Assembly (NCBI GenBank): GCA_016699515.1
Contig: CP064978.1
Location: 744,001-808,000, forward strand
DNA from: Candidatus Peregrinibacteria bacterium
Lineage (GTDB): Bacteria; Patescibacteriota; Gracilibacteria; UM-FILTER-43-11
Length of the DNA stretch: 64,000 nt
Direction of reading: 5' to 3'
The notes beneath the pieces were generated by a model. It made no database searches, was not told where the DNA came from, and worked only from the letters and a program-made list of their open reading frames with translations. Positions 28,271-39,011 of the stretch are shown piece by piece. The number at the start of each line of letters is the position of its first letter. Positions within the stretch are counted from its first letter, which is position 1. The translations under genes were made by a program, and so were the position numbers.

Positions 28271-29440
28271 CCACCATTGAGGACGCGTAAACCTTTTTGG
28301 CGTGCTGCCTCTATGCGCAATTTATCCAATCCTGAAGGCTCATAACGAAACCAGGTTTCTTTGCGGCCAGCTGCATTGAGTGGTACTTTCCCGGACTTTA
28401 ATCGGGCCAAGCCACTCTGCATTTTTTTGAGTGCACTTCTATGCGCGCGGTTGTTGCGATGAGTTGTTTTTTCTAGAATGGCGGCAAAAACAATGTATTT
28501 TATCCCCTTTTTTTGCTCGTAAAACGCGTTATTCGGCACGCTTTGAATGTGCTCAATCACCGCAGGATGTTGATCGTATCCATAGCTGGTGGTGTAAATA
28601 AAGGGCAATTGGCTAATTCCATAGCCATTTTCATGCATGCCCGCAATAAACGCTTCAATGTCTCCTATTGATGCAAAATTAACCACTAAGCGCTCCAGTC
28701 CCCATCGATTGAAATGCTTTAATGCCTGCAAAACTTTTTCCATTCCATCGGGGCCGCCATCCACTTGATACAGCTGATCGACTGAAAGCCCTAACTCGCT
28801 ACAATATGCACTAAATGATCGATTCTCGCTCAGGTTGGCGGGCAGGGGCACCCATGGCAAATTGGCGGTGCCCAACGTCTTTTTGGATCGAAAGGCGTAC
28901 TGATAATAGACCTCAGATCAGCAGGCTCGCTCGTAACATCCAAATCTAGAACTTGCAACTGGCTGCGAACCGTGCCTGCAATGCTCTCCATTGCATCTTG
29001 ATCGAGGTGCTGGTTGGCTAACTGTACCACCTGGGGTAGGTCAAATCCGAACGACTGCTCCGCAAGTCCCGATTGCAGGGCGCGGAGCGGTACCGTTGCC
29101 GGTCCGGTTCCTAGGTCGACAAGCGTTTTGACTGGCCCAACTAATCTCATCGCCGCGTATTGTAGCGCGGTGTCTTCGAAGGCACGAAAGCCTATTCTGC
29201 CTGATTCGGGAGAATCGTACAATTCGGGCAGGCTGTTGTACCTAATAGACGACGAATGTTTTCTCTTACCTGCTTCAGAACCGCTGGGTGCCTTAAATTC
29301 CCTAGGCTTAATTCTAGGCCATACCTCCTCTTGATTTCTATCACATCCGGCACCAATTCGGGCGCTAAAATACGCAACTCATCCATTGCTTGCTCGCGAG
29401 AATCCCCCCTTTTGCCTGCTTCCGAACCGGGTCCTTTCAT
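28267..29440 (-). CDS. Methyltransferase-like protein, frameshifted here
   Basis: Three overlapping frames join into one gene of about 390 residues after adding single bases in the G3 run at 29226-29228 and the T5 run at 28880-28884. The middle has a SAM-binding-like Rossmann start (VKTLVDLGTGPATVPLRALQ) followed by an acidic strand end (SFGFDLPQVVQLANQHL), but later motifs differ from common families. The C-terminal half (SVDQLYQVDGGPDGMEKVLQ, ERLVVNFASIGDIEAFIAGM) is unfamiliar and ends in a basic segment. The stop overlaps the TrmB gene stop tail to tail. A nucleic-acid or small-molecule methyltransferase is possible; substrate unknown. Confidence 0.6.
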
Positions 29441-29539
29441 GAAATCAACGTAAATTTAATGCATTAGACCCGAAGTATACTGAGACGCTTTTTAGTTGAA
29501 CAGTCTTTTTTGCAAAAGCACCATTTTATTTAATTTGAT

Positions 29540-29922
29540 TTAATATTTGTCAATTTTATAGTCTTCTTCCAATCGAATCACGGTGTATTCGTTGGCAACG
29601 ATTTGGTCGAGCGGTTCGTCGAGCACTCCGTCGCGCTTTCCGGTTAATCGATTTTTTACATCCCTAAGAACCCGCTCGATTAAAAGCGGAGTCACTTTGA
29701 TGCCACGGTGTTTTAAATCATATATGAATTTCATGTATCCATTCAGGTAAGATGATGGGGAGAGTAACCTGTTTCGATGGATAGGGGGCAACATGGAACC
29801 GCCTGTTTGCCTAACGACAAGCCGATCATACGTGGTTTTAAAAATGCGTCAACGAATGCCGGACGATCGGATGCGGTTGCCTAAAGCGTCAAATTGTTTT
29901 TTATCGCTTGTATTAAACGCAT
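29540..29922 (-). pseudogene. Small hypothetical gene, disrupted
   Basis: The C-terminal 84 residues read openly from 29794 to 29540 (MKFIYDLKHRGIKVTPLLIE, VLDEPLDQIVANEYTVIRLE). Protein-like sequence continues upstream to an ATG at 29922 (MRLIQAIK, then KKQFDALGNRIRSSGIR and RIFKTTYDRLVVRQTGGS), but requires one base more in the A6 run around 29897-29902 and contains an in-frame TGA near 29846. Without those it would start at an internal ATG such as 29734. No family recognised. Either sequencing errors or a decaying gene. Confidence 0.45.
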
Positions 29923-30065
29923 TTTACCCTGTCGATGCTGTATTGACTCAAAACCGTTTTATAAAAAACTTTTAATTCTATCGATTGCGTTGCGGCCGGT
30001 ATTTTTCTTGAATTTTTTCACTTGGTTTTTTTGTATCAATAGAACTAGCTTGAGTGTTTATTTTG

Positions 30066-30074
30066 TGCTATAAT
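30066..30074 (+). promoter_or_regulatory. Extended -10 promoter of the RND operon
   Basis: TGCTATAAT, a perfect -10 with TGn extension, 20 bp before the adaptor start. A TTGAGT at 30050 is too close (13 bp) to be a standard -35 box. About 140 bp upstream to 29923 hold no gene that I can support. Confidence 0.6.
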
Positions 30075-30093
30075 AATAAGATTTACTTACTCA

Positions 30094-31870
30094 ATGAAAG
30101 GCCTTAAAATGATCTTCCCTTATTTTATCAATTCAATGACTGTACATAAAAAAATCTATTCGCTGATTGGGCTGGTGATTTTGATTGGAGTGGCCGCTGC
30201 AACGATGGTGAGCTGCAAACCCAAAGAGCCGGAGGTTGCCGAAACTGTTGTTTATAAGCCTGCGGTTTCTACGCAAGTGGTGTCGGCGGGATTAAGCCAG
30301 CCGTTTAGTGTTACCGGTGAGGTGTTTGCCAATAAGGTCAGCACCGTTACCGCCGAACAACGCGGAACGGTTCAACGCATTTCGATCGCGGTGGGCGATA
30401 CCGTCCAGGCTGGTGGAGTGGCTGTGTCTTTGGAATCCTCTTCGGTCAGTTCGCAGTATTCAACCAGTAAAACCGCATTGGATAACGCTAAGTCTAATTT
30501 TGACCAAACGGCGGCGTCTTCTCAAAAAGCGATTGAATCGGCAAAAATTTCCCTTACGACGGCTCAGGCCAATTTGGAAAATACGCTTAAACAAAATGAA
30601 ACCCTTAAAAGACAAGCGGAAGAAAGCTTGAATAGCACCAGCGTTTCGGTGGATTTGGGAGTACAAAGCTCTCAAACCAATTTTGATAATGTCATCAAAG
30701 GCGCCTTTCCGACTGTGCAAGCGGCCGCGAATACGCTGGATCAACTTTTGGGGGTTTCGTCGGTGTATCGATTTAGTAACGATGCGTTTGAAAACAACTT
30801 GGGCGCCATGGATGCTATCGGGAAAAGATAACACCGAAAAGAACTTGGCGCTGCTTTTGGAGCAACTGAAAGACTATCAGTCTACGTATTCCAATGCTCA
30901 CACACTACTTAAGAATGCTGAGTTGGTCATTCAGCAAACGCTGAATGTGGTCAATAGCAGCTTAATCGGGTCGAATTACACCGAAGCTCAACTCAACACT
31001 CATTATTCAACCGTTAATGCGCAATTGACCGCGGTGCGAAGCACTATTACAAGCCTGGAAGCGGCTCAACGCGCTTTGGAAAGTGCTAAACAAGCGAATA
31101 ATGGCGAGTCTCAGTCCGTCATCAGCGCGCGAGCGGCCTATGAAAATACGCTTCGCCAATTGGAAGCCAATGAGGTGAATGCGCGTCAAGCCTTAGAGCA
31201 AGCCAAAAATCAGTTAGCTAGTGCGGAACAAAGTGCCGCTTTGAGCAAAAATAGCGCTAAAAGTGCCATCGATTCAAGTTTTGGACAGTATGACCAAGCC
31301 CGTATTAATCAGGGAAAGTTATCGGTTAATATTCCTTTTTCCGGTCAAATTCTTGACGTTATGGTCAAGGTGGGCCAAGAAGTAAACCCAGGAACTCCTT
31401 TATTCACCATTCAAGATGATGATGTACTCAAGATCGTTACCTATTTGACCGCGGATGATATTGAGCGAATTAAGGTGGGAGATTCGGTATTATTGGGGAA
31501 CGGTGAAAAGGCAACCATTGCCTCGATCGCCCCCGGTGCCGACAGTGTTACCAAAAAGTATAAAGTTGAATTTTTGCATCAAAGTGAGGCATTGAGCCCC
31601 GGAACCTTTTTGAAAGTCACCTTTCAAACTGCGTCTGACCCCGGTGATTCGCGCCTGTTCGTTCCGTTGAACGCGCTTCATATTTTACCCAACGAAAATT
31701 ACGTTTGGACCGTTCAAGCAGATAAAGCCTTTAAAGCACCGGTGACTTTTGGAAACATTGTGGGTGATTTAGTGGAAATTATGAATGGCCTTTCGGTTGG
31801 AGATGTTTTGATTACCGAGGGCGGACGTTTGATAGAACACGACGGAACCGAACTTACCCTTAAACCGTAG
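30094..31870 (+). CDS. RND/HlyD-type efflux adaptor lipoprotein, frameshifted here
   Basis: A membrane-fusion adaptor of about 590 residues, unusually long. The N-terminal helix ends in a lipobox-like MVSC (AATMVSCKPKEPE), implying a lipid anchor. The biotinyl-lipoyl half-motif (FANKVSTVTAEQRGTVQRIS) precedes about 220 residues of coiled coil; the second half-motif (INIPFSGQILDVMVKVGQEV-like, about 1340 bp in) and a beta-barrel (YLTADDIERIKVGDSVLL) follow. One extra base in the A4 run at 30823-30826 breaks the frame in the coiled coil. The RND pump starts 7 bp downstream, so the two form a unit. No outer-membrane TolC partner is present. Confidence 0.85.
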
Positions 31871-31876
31871 CGCTCA

Positions 31877-34800
31877 ATGGAAAATGAACATTATAAAGCA
31901 CAGATCGATTCCGTCCGCCATTCGTTTTGGGCCTTTTTTATTAACAATTGGCGCGTAACGCTGGTCGTGCTGTTCGGCTTGATTGTGGGAGGATATTTTG
32001 GGTTAACGCTGTTGCCTCAAGAGTCTGATCCGGAAGTTAAAATTCCTATCGGGACCGTTACGACGATCTATCCAGGCGCTTCGCCTGCCGACGTGGAAGA
32101 ATTGATTACCGATAAAATTGAACGACGTTTAAAATCGCTCGATCATTTAAAACGAATCACCTCATCGTCTTTGGAAGGAGTGTCGAGCATCGTGGTGGAA
32201 TTTGAGGCTTCTGCCGATTTGGATCAGTCGATTCGGGAGTTACGAGACGAAGTGGATTTAGTGAAGTCCGATTTGCCCGAGGACGTCGAAGACCCGGCCG
32301 TGCTTCAAATTCGTGCCAGTGATGTTCCGATCGTCACGCTCTCTTTGGTGGGCAATTTTCCTCCGGAGTCTTTTAAAATTTGGGGAGAAGAATTGGAGGA
32401 CCGGATCGAGTCGATCAACGGCGTTTCCAAAGTGAATTTATCGGGGGTGGAGCAAAAGGAAATGCAAGTGCTGATCAATGTTCAAAAATTAGAAGGCTAT
32501 GGGTTTAGTCTGAATCAGGTGGTGAACGCCATTCAAAGTCATCACATCGACTTTCCTATCGGAAACATTCTTACCGATAAACTGTATTACCAAGCCTCGC
32601 TGAAAGGCCAAATGAAAACGGCGCGTGAGCTGATGGATTTACCGATTGCCAATGTCAGCGGCAGCAACGTGTATTTACGTGATGTGGCCGAAGTTCGGGA
32701 AGTCTTTAAGGAATCTACCAATAAAACCCGCCTTTACCAAGCTGACACTCAAACGTATAAACAATCCATTACGCTGCAAGTGTACAAAAAAACCGGGGCG
32801 AACATCATTGAGGTGGTCGAAGCGGCCAAAGCAGAAGCGTTTGCGTATCAAAAAGAGGCGCTACCCCCCAGTACCGATATTTTGGTTACAGGAGACAACT
32901 CGGAGTTCATTCGAGAGGATTTAACCACGCTTAGTCGCAGTGGGTTGCAATCGGTTTTGATCATCTTTTTTACCTTATTTTTCGCGCTGGGGCTCAAAGA
33001 AGGTTTACTGGCCGCGCTGAGTATTCCGCTGATTTTTTTGATCACTTTTTTGGTGCTGCTCCTGGTGGGGAAACGTTGAACTTTTTGGTGCTTTTTTTCT
33101 TTGATTCTTTCGTTGGGGCTAATTGTGGATACTTCGATTGTGGTGGTGGAGGGGGTGCATGAAAGCTTGCGTGCCAAACGCATGAACCCCACCGACGCCG
33201 CGTTGCATTCGGTGGCGGTTTATAAGGCTCCACTCATTTCAAGTACGCTCACCACCATTTCGGCCTTCTTCCCGATGGCACTGATGACCGGTATTATGGG
33301 TCAGTACGTTAAACATATTCCCATTACCGTAAGCATTACCTTGTTGACGTCGCTGTTTGTGGCATTATTTTTGGTGAGTGCACTTGCAGCCCACGTGTTC
33401 AAAAACTTTAAAGCCGACCATCAGCGTGAACCTTTGTTGGACCGTTTTATCGCTCCGCTGAGGGTTTGGTATGAACAAAAAATTCGTTCGATTTTGACGA
33501 GCAAATTCAAACGCCGCACCTGGGTGGTGTGTATGATTTTGGCCAGCTTGATCACCATTTCTTTTCCGTTCATCCGCGTGATCAAAATTCAAATGTTCCC
33601 GCCGTTTAACGCCAATTACATTGTGGTGAATGTTGAAGCCCCCCTGGGATCTACCATTGAAGAGACTGATGCGATCACACAACAGGCTGAGCGATTTGCG
33701 GAACAAGTTCCTGAGCTGGATAATTTTGTTACCATCATCGGCGGGTCCGCCATTGGGATTACCGGCGAAGCCAATCAAGGCGGAACCGGCAGCACCAGCG
33801 TTAATCAGGCTTCGATCACCATCAACTTAAATCCCAAAGAAGAACGCACCTTGAGCAGCATCGAAATCAGTCAACAACTGCGTGAGCAAGTAAAAACCAT
33901 TACCCAAGGGGACGTGACCGTTGTGGAACTGGAATCGGGCCCTCCCGGAGGCGCTCCGATTGAAGTGCGCGCTTTGGGCGACGATATCGCTAGTTTAGAA
34001 CCGGTGGCGCTTCGCATTCAGGACGAATTGGAAGCGATGGCGGGCGTGCGTGATATTTCAACCGATATTGAGCATGGGACCGGTGAGTTTTATTTCACTC
34101 CCAAGCGTGATCAACTTGAATTTTATCAAATCAGCTTGGTTCAATTGGCGGGCGAACTCCGTGCAGCGGTTTTTGGAAATGATCGGATTAAGATCATTGA
34201 AAACGGCGAAGAAACTCCGATTGTGGTTCGAATGGACTATCGCAACGAAGCGTGCAAAAACAAGTTGGAAAACCAAATTCTTACTCAACGTGATCATGTG
34301 ACCCTTTGCAACTTAAGCGCCAAAGACATCGATCAGGTGCAGCGAATTTTAATCAATACTCCCAAAGGCCAAGTGACCATTGGTCAACTGGTTCAAGTGA
34401 GCTTAAACCCCAGTGTTACCACCATCCGTCATCGCGATGGCAAAACGGTGATCAATGTGAAAGCCTATACCGAAGACACCCTTTTGCCCGCCGACGCAGT
34501 TTTGCTTTTGCAGGAGCGTCTTAAGGACCTTGTGTTGCCCACGGGGGTTAGCCTTCAGTACGGAGGCGAAACCGAAGACACAGCCGAATCTTTTCGCAGC
34601 TTAGGTCGGGCCATGATTTTGGGAATACTGATGATCGCCTTTATTTTGGTGCTGCAGTTCAATTCATTCAAACAGCCTTTCATTATTATGATGACGCTGC
34701 CACTCGCTTTGATTGGGGTGTTTAGCGGACTTGCACTTTTGCAACGCAATTTTTCATTCCCGGGTTTTATTGGAATTGTGGCCCTTTCGGGAGTGGTGGT

Positions 34801-35167
34801 GAACGATGCGATTGTGCTGATTGATCGAATCAATACGCATGTGCGTCGTGGTTTATCAAAATTGGACGCTATTTCCCTTTCGGGTAAGGAACGCTTGCAG
34901 CCCATTATTCTTACCACCGTTACTACCGCCACTGGCGTTCTTCCGCTTGCTTTTGCCAATGAAATTTGGGCCGACTTAGCTTGGTCGATTGTGTTCGGCA
35001 TTTGTTTTGCCACGCTTTTGACTTTGGTGATGGTGCCGATTTTTTACAATTGGCTCGAAAAGAGCACGTGGTGGATTAATTTTCACTCTCATGAACGATC
35101 GCTCACTTTCGCTTATTCATGCATCCCACCCATGGGCAACTATTTTAGAGACTTGGAAAGCGGGTGA
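31877..35167 (+). CDS. RND-family efflux transporter (AcrB/HAE1-like), frameshifted here
   Basis: A 12-helix proton-driven pump of about 1095 residues. The first helix (NWRVTLVVLFGLIVGGYFGL) leads to porter domains (YPGASPADVEELITDKIE). Proton-relay Asp lies in LGLIVDTSIVVVEG, and the matching C-terminal repeat has SGVVVNDAIVLIDRI. Faults in the G4 run at 33067-33070 and T7 run at 33092-33098 split the gene; correcting both gives continuous VGETLNFLVLFSLILSLGLI. The true end may be slightly before 35167, because residues after WWIN do not look like a transporter tail and the next gene starts at 35091. Substrate unknown; a single-membrane or unusual envelope would make it act without TolC. Confidence 0.9.
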
Positions 35168-35631
35168 ATCCCCTGCTCATTTGGGCTGGGAGTCCATTGC
35201 AAACGGTACAGGATTTAGGCATGGTGGTGGGAGGAATGGAGGAACAGTTATTTGAACGTCTTTGCTCCCGATCAACGAACGTGGTCACTTTATTCCGTTA
35301 CCGATCCAGCTTTTTAGCCGCGCTTCACTGTGGCCCCTTCGCTTCTTCGTGGCTTAAAATGGCCACAGAAAAAGGCAGTCGCCAAATGAACGATTTGGCA
35401 CAAGTAAAAGATTGGATGGCAATTCCAAAGCTACAAAATATTGTAAATAAAGCCCCCGAAGAAACTGAAATTGTTGCTGCTCGACTCGAAAGCGGTATTA
35501 TTATGTTGATTGAAGGTCACCATCGGGTGATTGCAAAAATTTTAAATCCTGCAATGCCAACTCGCTTTCATCTTGCACTTACAGAGCTATGTGAAGATGA
35601 TCAAAGATTTTATGAATCGTGGAATGTTTAG
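35091..35631 (+). CDS. Hypothetical protein with ParB/sulfiredoxin-like EGHHR motif, frame uncertain
   Basis: The C-terminal part is open from 35164 to TAG at 35631. An ATG at 35091 in another frame gives a protein-like N-terminus (MNDRSLSLIHASHPWATILE) that joins after one base change near 35210, overlapping the pump gene. About 175 residues. The segment IVAARLESGIIMLIEGHHRV resembles the ParB/Srx-type nucleotide-binding loop (G-H-R), seen in small DNA-linked or regulatory proteins. A function cannot be given. Confidence 0.5.
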
Positions 35632-35778
35632 GCTAAGTGATTAAGATTAAAATTACGAATCATTACTTTTTTCAGGTTATTCAAAGCTGAAATTTCCAGC
35701 TAAAAAAGCTAGCATAAAGTCGACCACTTGAATGTGAAGTGCGAGGCGGTATATTGTAATAAATTTTTAATTCGTAGC

Positions 35779-36460
35779 TTAGTTTAGCGGCAGATTTATA
35801 AATATGAATTTAATTTCATTCAAAGCCAATTTTAGACTTACAACATCTTCTAAAATTTTTTCTACGTCTATTTCTGTATTACCATATATAAGATCAAAAT
35901 AATCAATTAAACCGGCAACTGGAATTTTATTTTCGGGATACTTAAAATAGGTATTTTTATTGTCGCTTAATGAAAAATTTATATTGATAATATTCTTATC
36001 TATAAATTCTAGGTTGTGATAATACTTAACAGTATTTTTTTATGGTTTCAATACTATTTTCAAATGGTGATTTCGAATTATTTTTAGCTTTTAATATATT
36101 AATTATAGTATCTTTTTCAACTCCCGACTTTAACTTATTCGCTTCTGCTCTTAATTTTTTAATACTTTTTTGACTATTAAATTTATTAAATAATTTATCT
36201 AAATTATGGATTCTGTCTTTTTTGTCTAATTCACCCTTAACCTCTTGAATAAAAGTTTTAATAATGAGTTCAATAGCATGCTTTAGATTGTAAATAATTG
36301 CTATTTTTAAATGATTCCCATATTTAATCTCAATATTTTTCGTGAATTTTATAGTATGTTTTGGTTCTAAAATTTCTTTACATGAAAGCTCAACAATATC
36401 TAAAAAGGAATCTATAAATTCATACCATTCCGCAGTATCATTTCTTGTTTTTGATTGCAC
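35779..36460 (-). CDS. AT-rich hypothetical gene, frameshifted here
   Basis: From the ATG at 36460 the frame covers 144 residues, then breaks in the T7 run at 36035-36041. Removing one base gives KNTVKYYHNLEFIDKNIINI and a continuous protein to TAA at 35779, in total about 226 residues. It is much richer in A and T (Ile, Lys, Asn codons) than its neighbours, which points to horizontal transfer. The helical N-terminal part (LKIAIIYNLKHAIELIIKTF) resembles HEPN-like or abortive-infection-type proteins only loosely. No toxin partner is adjacent. Confidence 0.6.
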
Positions 36461-36500
36461 CTTAAGTTTTAAAATGTACTAAAAGTTCCTTTTGCTGGTC

Positions 36501-38209
36501 TCACATCTTTTCGGGCACTTCTAGGCCCAGCAGACTGAACCCGTCTTCCATCAGGCGAATGACGGCTGCCGTGATAAGCAGTCGGCTGTTTTTGTTGTTT
36601 TCGTCGGCTTTTAGAATAGGGAGTGCGTTGTAGAACGCATTGTATTTTTGAGCAAGATCGTATAAAAAATTGGCGATGTGATTGGGTTTGAATTCGACTT
36701 GGGCGCGATGGAGCACATCGGCATACTGCAGCGCCTGAAGGATGATTCCGGTTTCGTGATCGTCGGTTATGAGCAGTTCACAATCGGCTATTTGATCGGC
36801 CGACCTTTCCGTTTTTCGCAACACCGATTTGGCCCGAGCGATGGTGTACATTAAATAAGGAGCGCTGTTGCCCTCAAAATTGAGCATTTTGTCCCAATCA
36901 AAGATAATGTTTGAAATACGGTTTTGCTGCAAAATATTATAACGAATGCTGCCAATTCCCATTTGACGTGCCAATTCCTTCTGCTCCGATTCGTTCATCT
37001 CGACGGCTTTTTCCTGAATCAGTTTGAGCGAGCGCTCCTCGGCTTCGTCCATCACCGTTTCCAGCTTAACCATATTGCCCTTTCGCGTGCTCATACTACC
37101 GTCTTTAAACTGCATGCGACCAAAATCCACATGGATCATTTGCGCGTCGGTTAGACCCAATTTTTGGGTTACATAAAAGCGTTGCCGAAAGTGAAGCGAT
37201 TGAGCGACGTCGACCACCCATATCATTAAATCGGGTTGCCAGGTTTTTTCCCAGTATGCGGCCTGGGCTAAGTCGCGCGTTAAATAAAGGGTGGCTCCGT
37301 CGGAACGACGCACAATGGCGGGTGGCTCATCGGGATTTTCCATCGGCACGATCCAAGCCCCCTCTTTTCCGTCGATGAATATCCCCTTCTCTCTGCCTTC
37401 TTTTAAAAGGCGGGCATTTTATCTTCGTAAAAACTCTCTCCGTTCATTTCGTCAAATTCAACCCCTAGGCGCTCATAAATTTGATTGATTTCGACCATGC
37501 TCCAGGTCACAATTCGTTTCCACATGATTCGGTTTTCCTGATCTCCGTCTTCGAATTTTTTTAGATTCAGCACGGGCCAAATCCTCGATGGATGGGTTTT
37601 TTTCGGCCTCATTGTGAAACCGCACATACAAGGCGAGTAACTCGTCGATGGGATTTTTTCAATTTGATCGGTATTGCCCCAGGTTTTAATGGCGTAAATC
37701 AGCTTACCAAACTGCGTTCCAATATCCCCTAAATAATTATCAGCGACCACCTTCCATCCCATTCGGCGGTACAGTTTTTTAATCGAGTCCCCGATGACGG
37801 TTGAAAGTAAATGGTGAATCCCGAGCGGCTTGGCGATATTCGGACTGGAATAATCGATCAGTGCCGTTTGCCCTTTTTGTTCAATTTCAGATTTCAAAAA
37901 CACCTCCACCGATTTCGCAAGATTGCATACGATTTTTGAATAAAAATTTTGTTCAATAAATAAATTGATGAAACCTGGGCCGGCAATTTCGACTTTCTCG
38001 AACGGACTTTCTTTAAGATTCGCCGCAATTTTTTGCGCCACCTCGCGCGGGTTTTCCCCAGCTTTTTTAGCTAAAATCATGGCAACATTCAGGGCAAAGT
38101 GACCGTGTTCCAAGGTTTTGGTGGCTTCCAGACGGACTTGTTCGGGCTCAATGGAATACCCGGCCGATTGAATGGCTTTGATGACCTGATTTTTGAGTTC
38201 GTTTAACAT
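36501..38209 (-). CDS. argS: Arginyl-tRNA synthetase, frameshifted here
   Basis: Class I ArgRS charges tRNA-Arg. The N-terminal additional domain starts at the ATG at 38209. The HIGH-type motif appears as SSPNIAKPLGIHHLLSTVIG, and the KMSKS-type loop as MSTRKGNMV. The C-terminal anticodon-binding domain ends with RLMEDGFSLLGLEVPEKM. Single-base faults in T runs at 37654-37659, 37556-37562 and 37417-37420 split the gene; correcting them gives HNEAEKNPSIEDLARAESKK and ARLLKEGREKGIFIDGKEGA and a protein of about 570 residues, as expected. The HIGH histidines are both present despite the variant spacing. Confidence 0.92.
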
Positions 38210-38233
38210 GCCTTTTGATTATGGATTAACAAT

Positions 38234-38301
38234 GACGAATTACGAATTACGAATTATGCTACTGTGGTTTATTTAACCGAATTAATTCGTAATTGACAAT
38301 T
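38234..38301. repeat. Heptamer repeats (TACGAAT) with inverted arm, upstream of argS
   Basis: GACGAAT, TACGAAT, TACGAAT and TATGCTA follow each other at period 7 from 38234. A reverse-complement copy (TTAATTCGTAATTGACAATT) lies at 38282-38301. The array fills the spacer between argS and the leftward HExxH gene, beginning 24 bp before the argS ATG. Confidence 0.65.
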
Positions 38302-38316
38302 CCTATTTTTTTATCG

Positions 38317-38964
38317 CTAAGCCGCAATCGAAATGAGGCCCGCGTTTATAGCTGCCATTTGCAGCCGTTGCCAATCTCCTTCTTGCTTAATACGCATCAG
38401 TTCGCTGTAAGGCATTTTTAACATCGCTGCCATTCGACGGGCCTCGGATCGTTCGGAATTATACGCATCGAAATTTTCGGTGGTCTTCAAGCTGGCCATG
38501 GATTCTTCGACGGCATGGATCGCTTCTTTTCCAAATAAATGAGCAAGCCACTGATCAACACGACGGGACCCTTCGGCCCGGTGAGATTCCCGGTGGCGCC
38601 GCTCATGCATGACCACACGCCGAACTCGGTCGCGCGCATCGCTCACTTCGCGCATTTGATCGATGATTTCGGGCGCCATGGCTATTTGATCATTGGCCGG
38701 ATTAAAGCTGGCCAGTGCTACTTTTTCTCCCCCTTGATGCACGTCTGTCTGTTTCATAACGGCAAGCTCTGCTATCGATATTCCCGCGTCTTTTATGCCG
38801 GCACGGACCTTTTGGATGCAGCTTAAAACCGGCTCATCATTCTGAGCTTCGACCGTTTGGGTAACGGAATTTAATATGGCCTCCATATGTGCCCCGTGAT
38901 GGTCACGAATGCCTTTTTTCATGGGATTGGTCTTGCTTAAGCCTATCAAATTTAGGTTGCACAT
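38317..38964 (-). CDS. Hypothetical protein with HExxH zinc-protease-like motif
   Basis: A 215-residue soluble protein without signal peptide. The segment VVMHERRHRESH contains H-E-R-R-H, the HExxH zinc motif of many metallopeptidases, preceded by a helical region (EIIDQMREVSDARDRVRRV). A third metal ligand could be Glu in the later helix (EAIHAVEESM or ERSEARRMAAML); E-x-x-R-R-M-A after the motif recalls gluzincin/minigluzincin folds. No family beyond this is recognised. It is divergent from the CorC-type gene across a 47-bp spacer. Confidence 0.6.
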   Translation of the reverse strand: MCNLNLIGLSKTNPMKKGIRDHHGAHMEAILNSVTQTVEAQNDEPVLSCIQKVRAGIKDAGISIAELAVMKQTDVHQGGEKVALASFNPANDQIAMAPEIIDQMREVSDARDRVRRVVMHERRHRESHRAEGSRRVDQWLAHLFGKEAIHAVEESMASLKTTENFDAYNSERSEARRMAAMLKMPYSELMRIKQEGDWQRLQMAAINAGLISIAA

Positions 38965-38976
38965 TCAATGAATTTT

Positions 38977-38988
38977 GGTAAGCTTACC
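38977..38988. promoter_or_regulatory. 12-bp palindrome in a divergent spacer
   Basis: GGTAAGCTTACC is a perfect palindrome in the middle of the 47-bp spacer between the HExxH gene and the CorC-type gene, a suitable place for an operator controlling both. No protein can be assigned to it. Confidence 0.4.
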
Positions 38989-39011
38989 ATTACTGATATC
39001 CTAATTAAACA

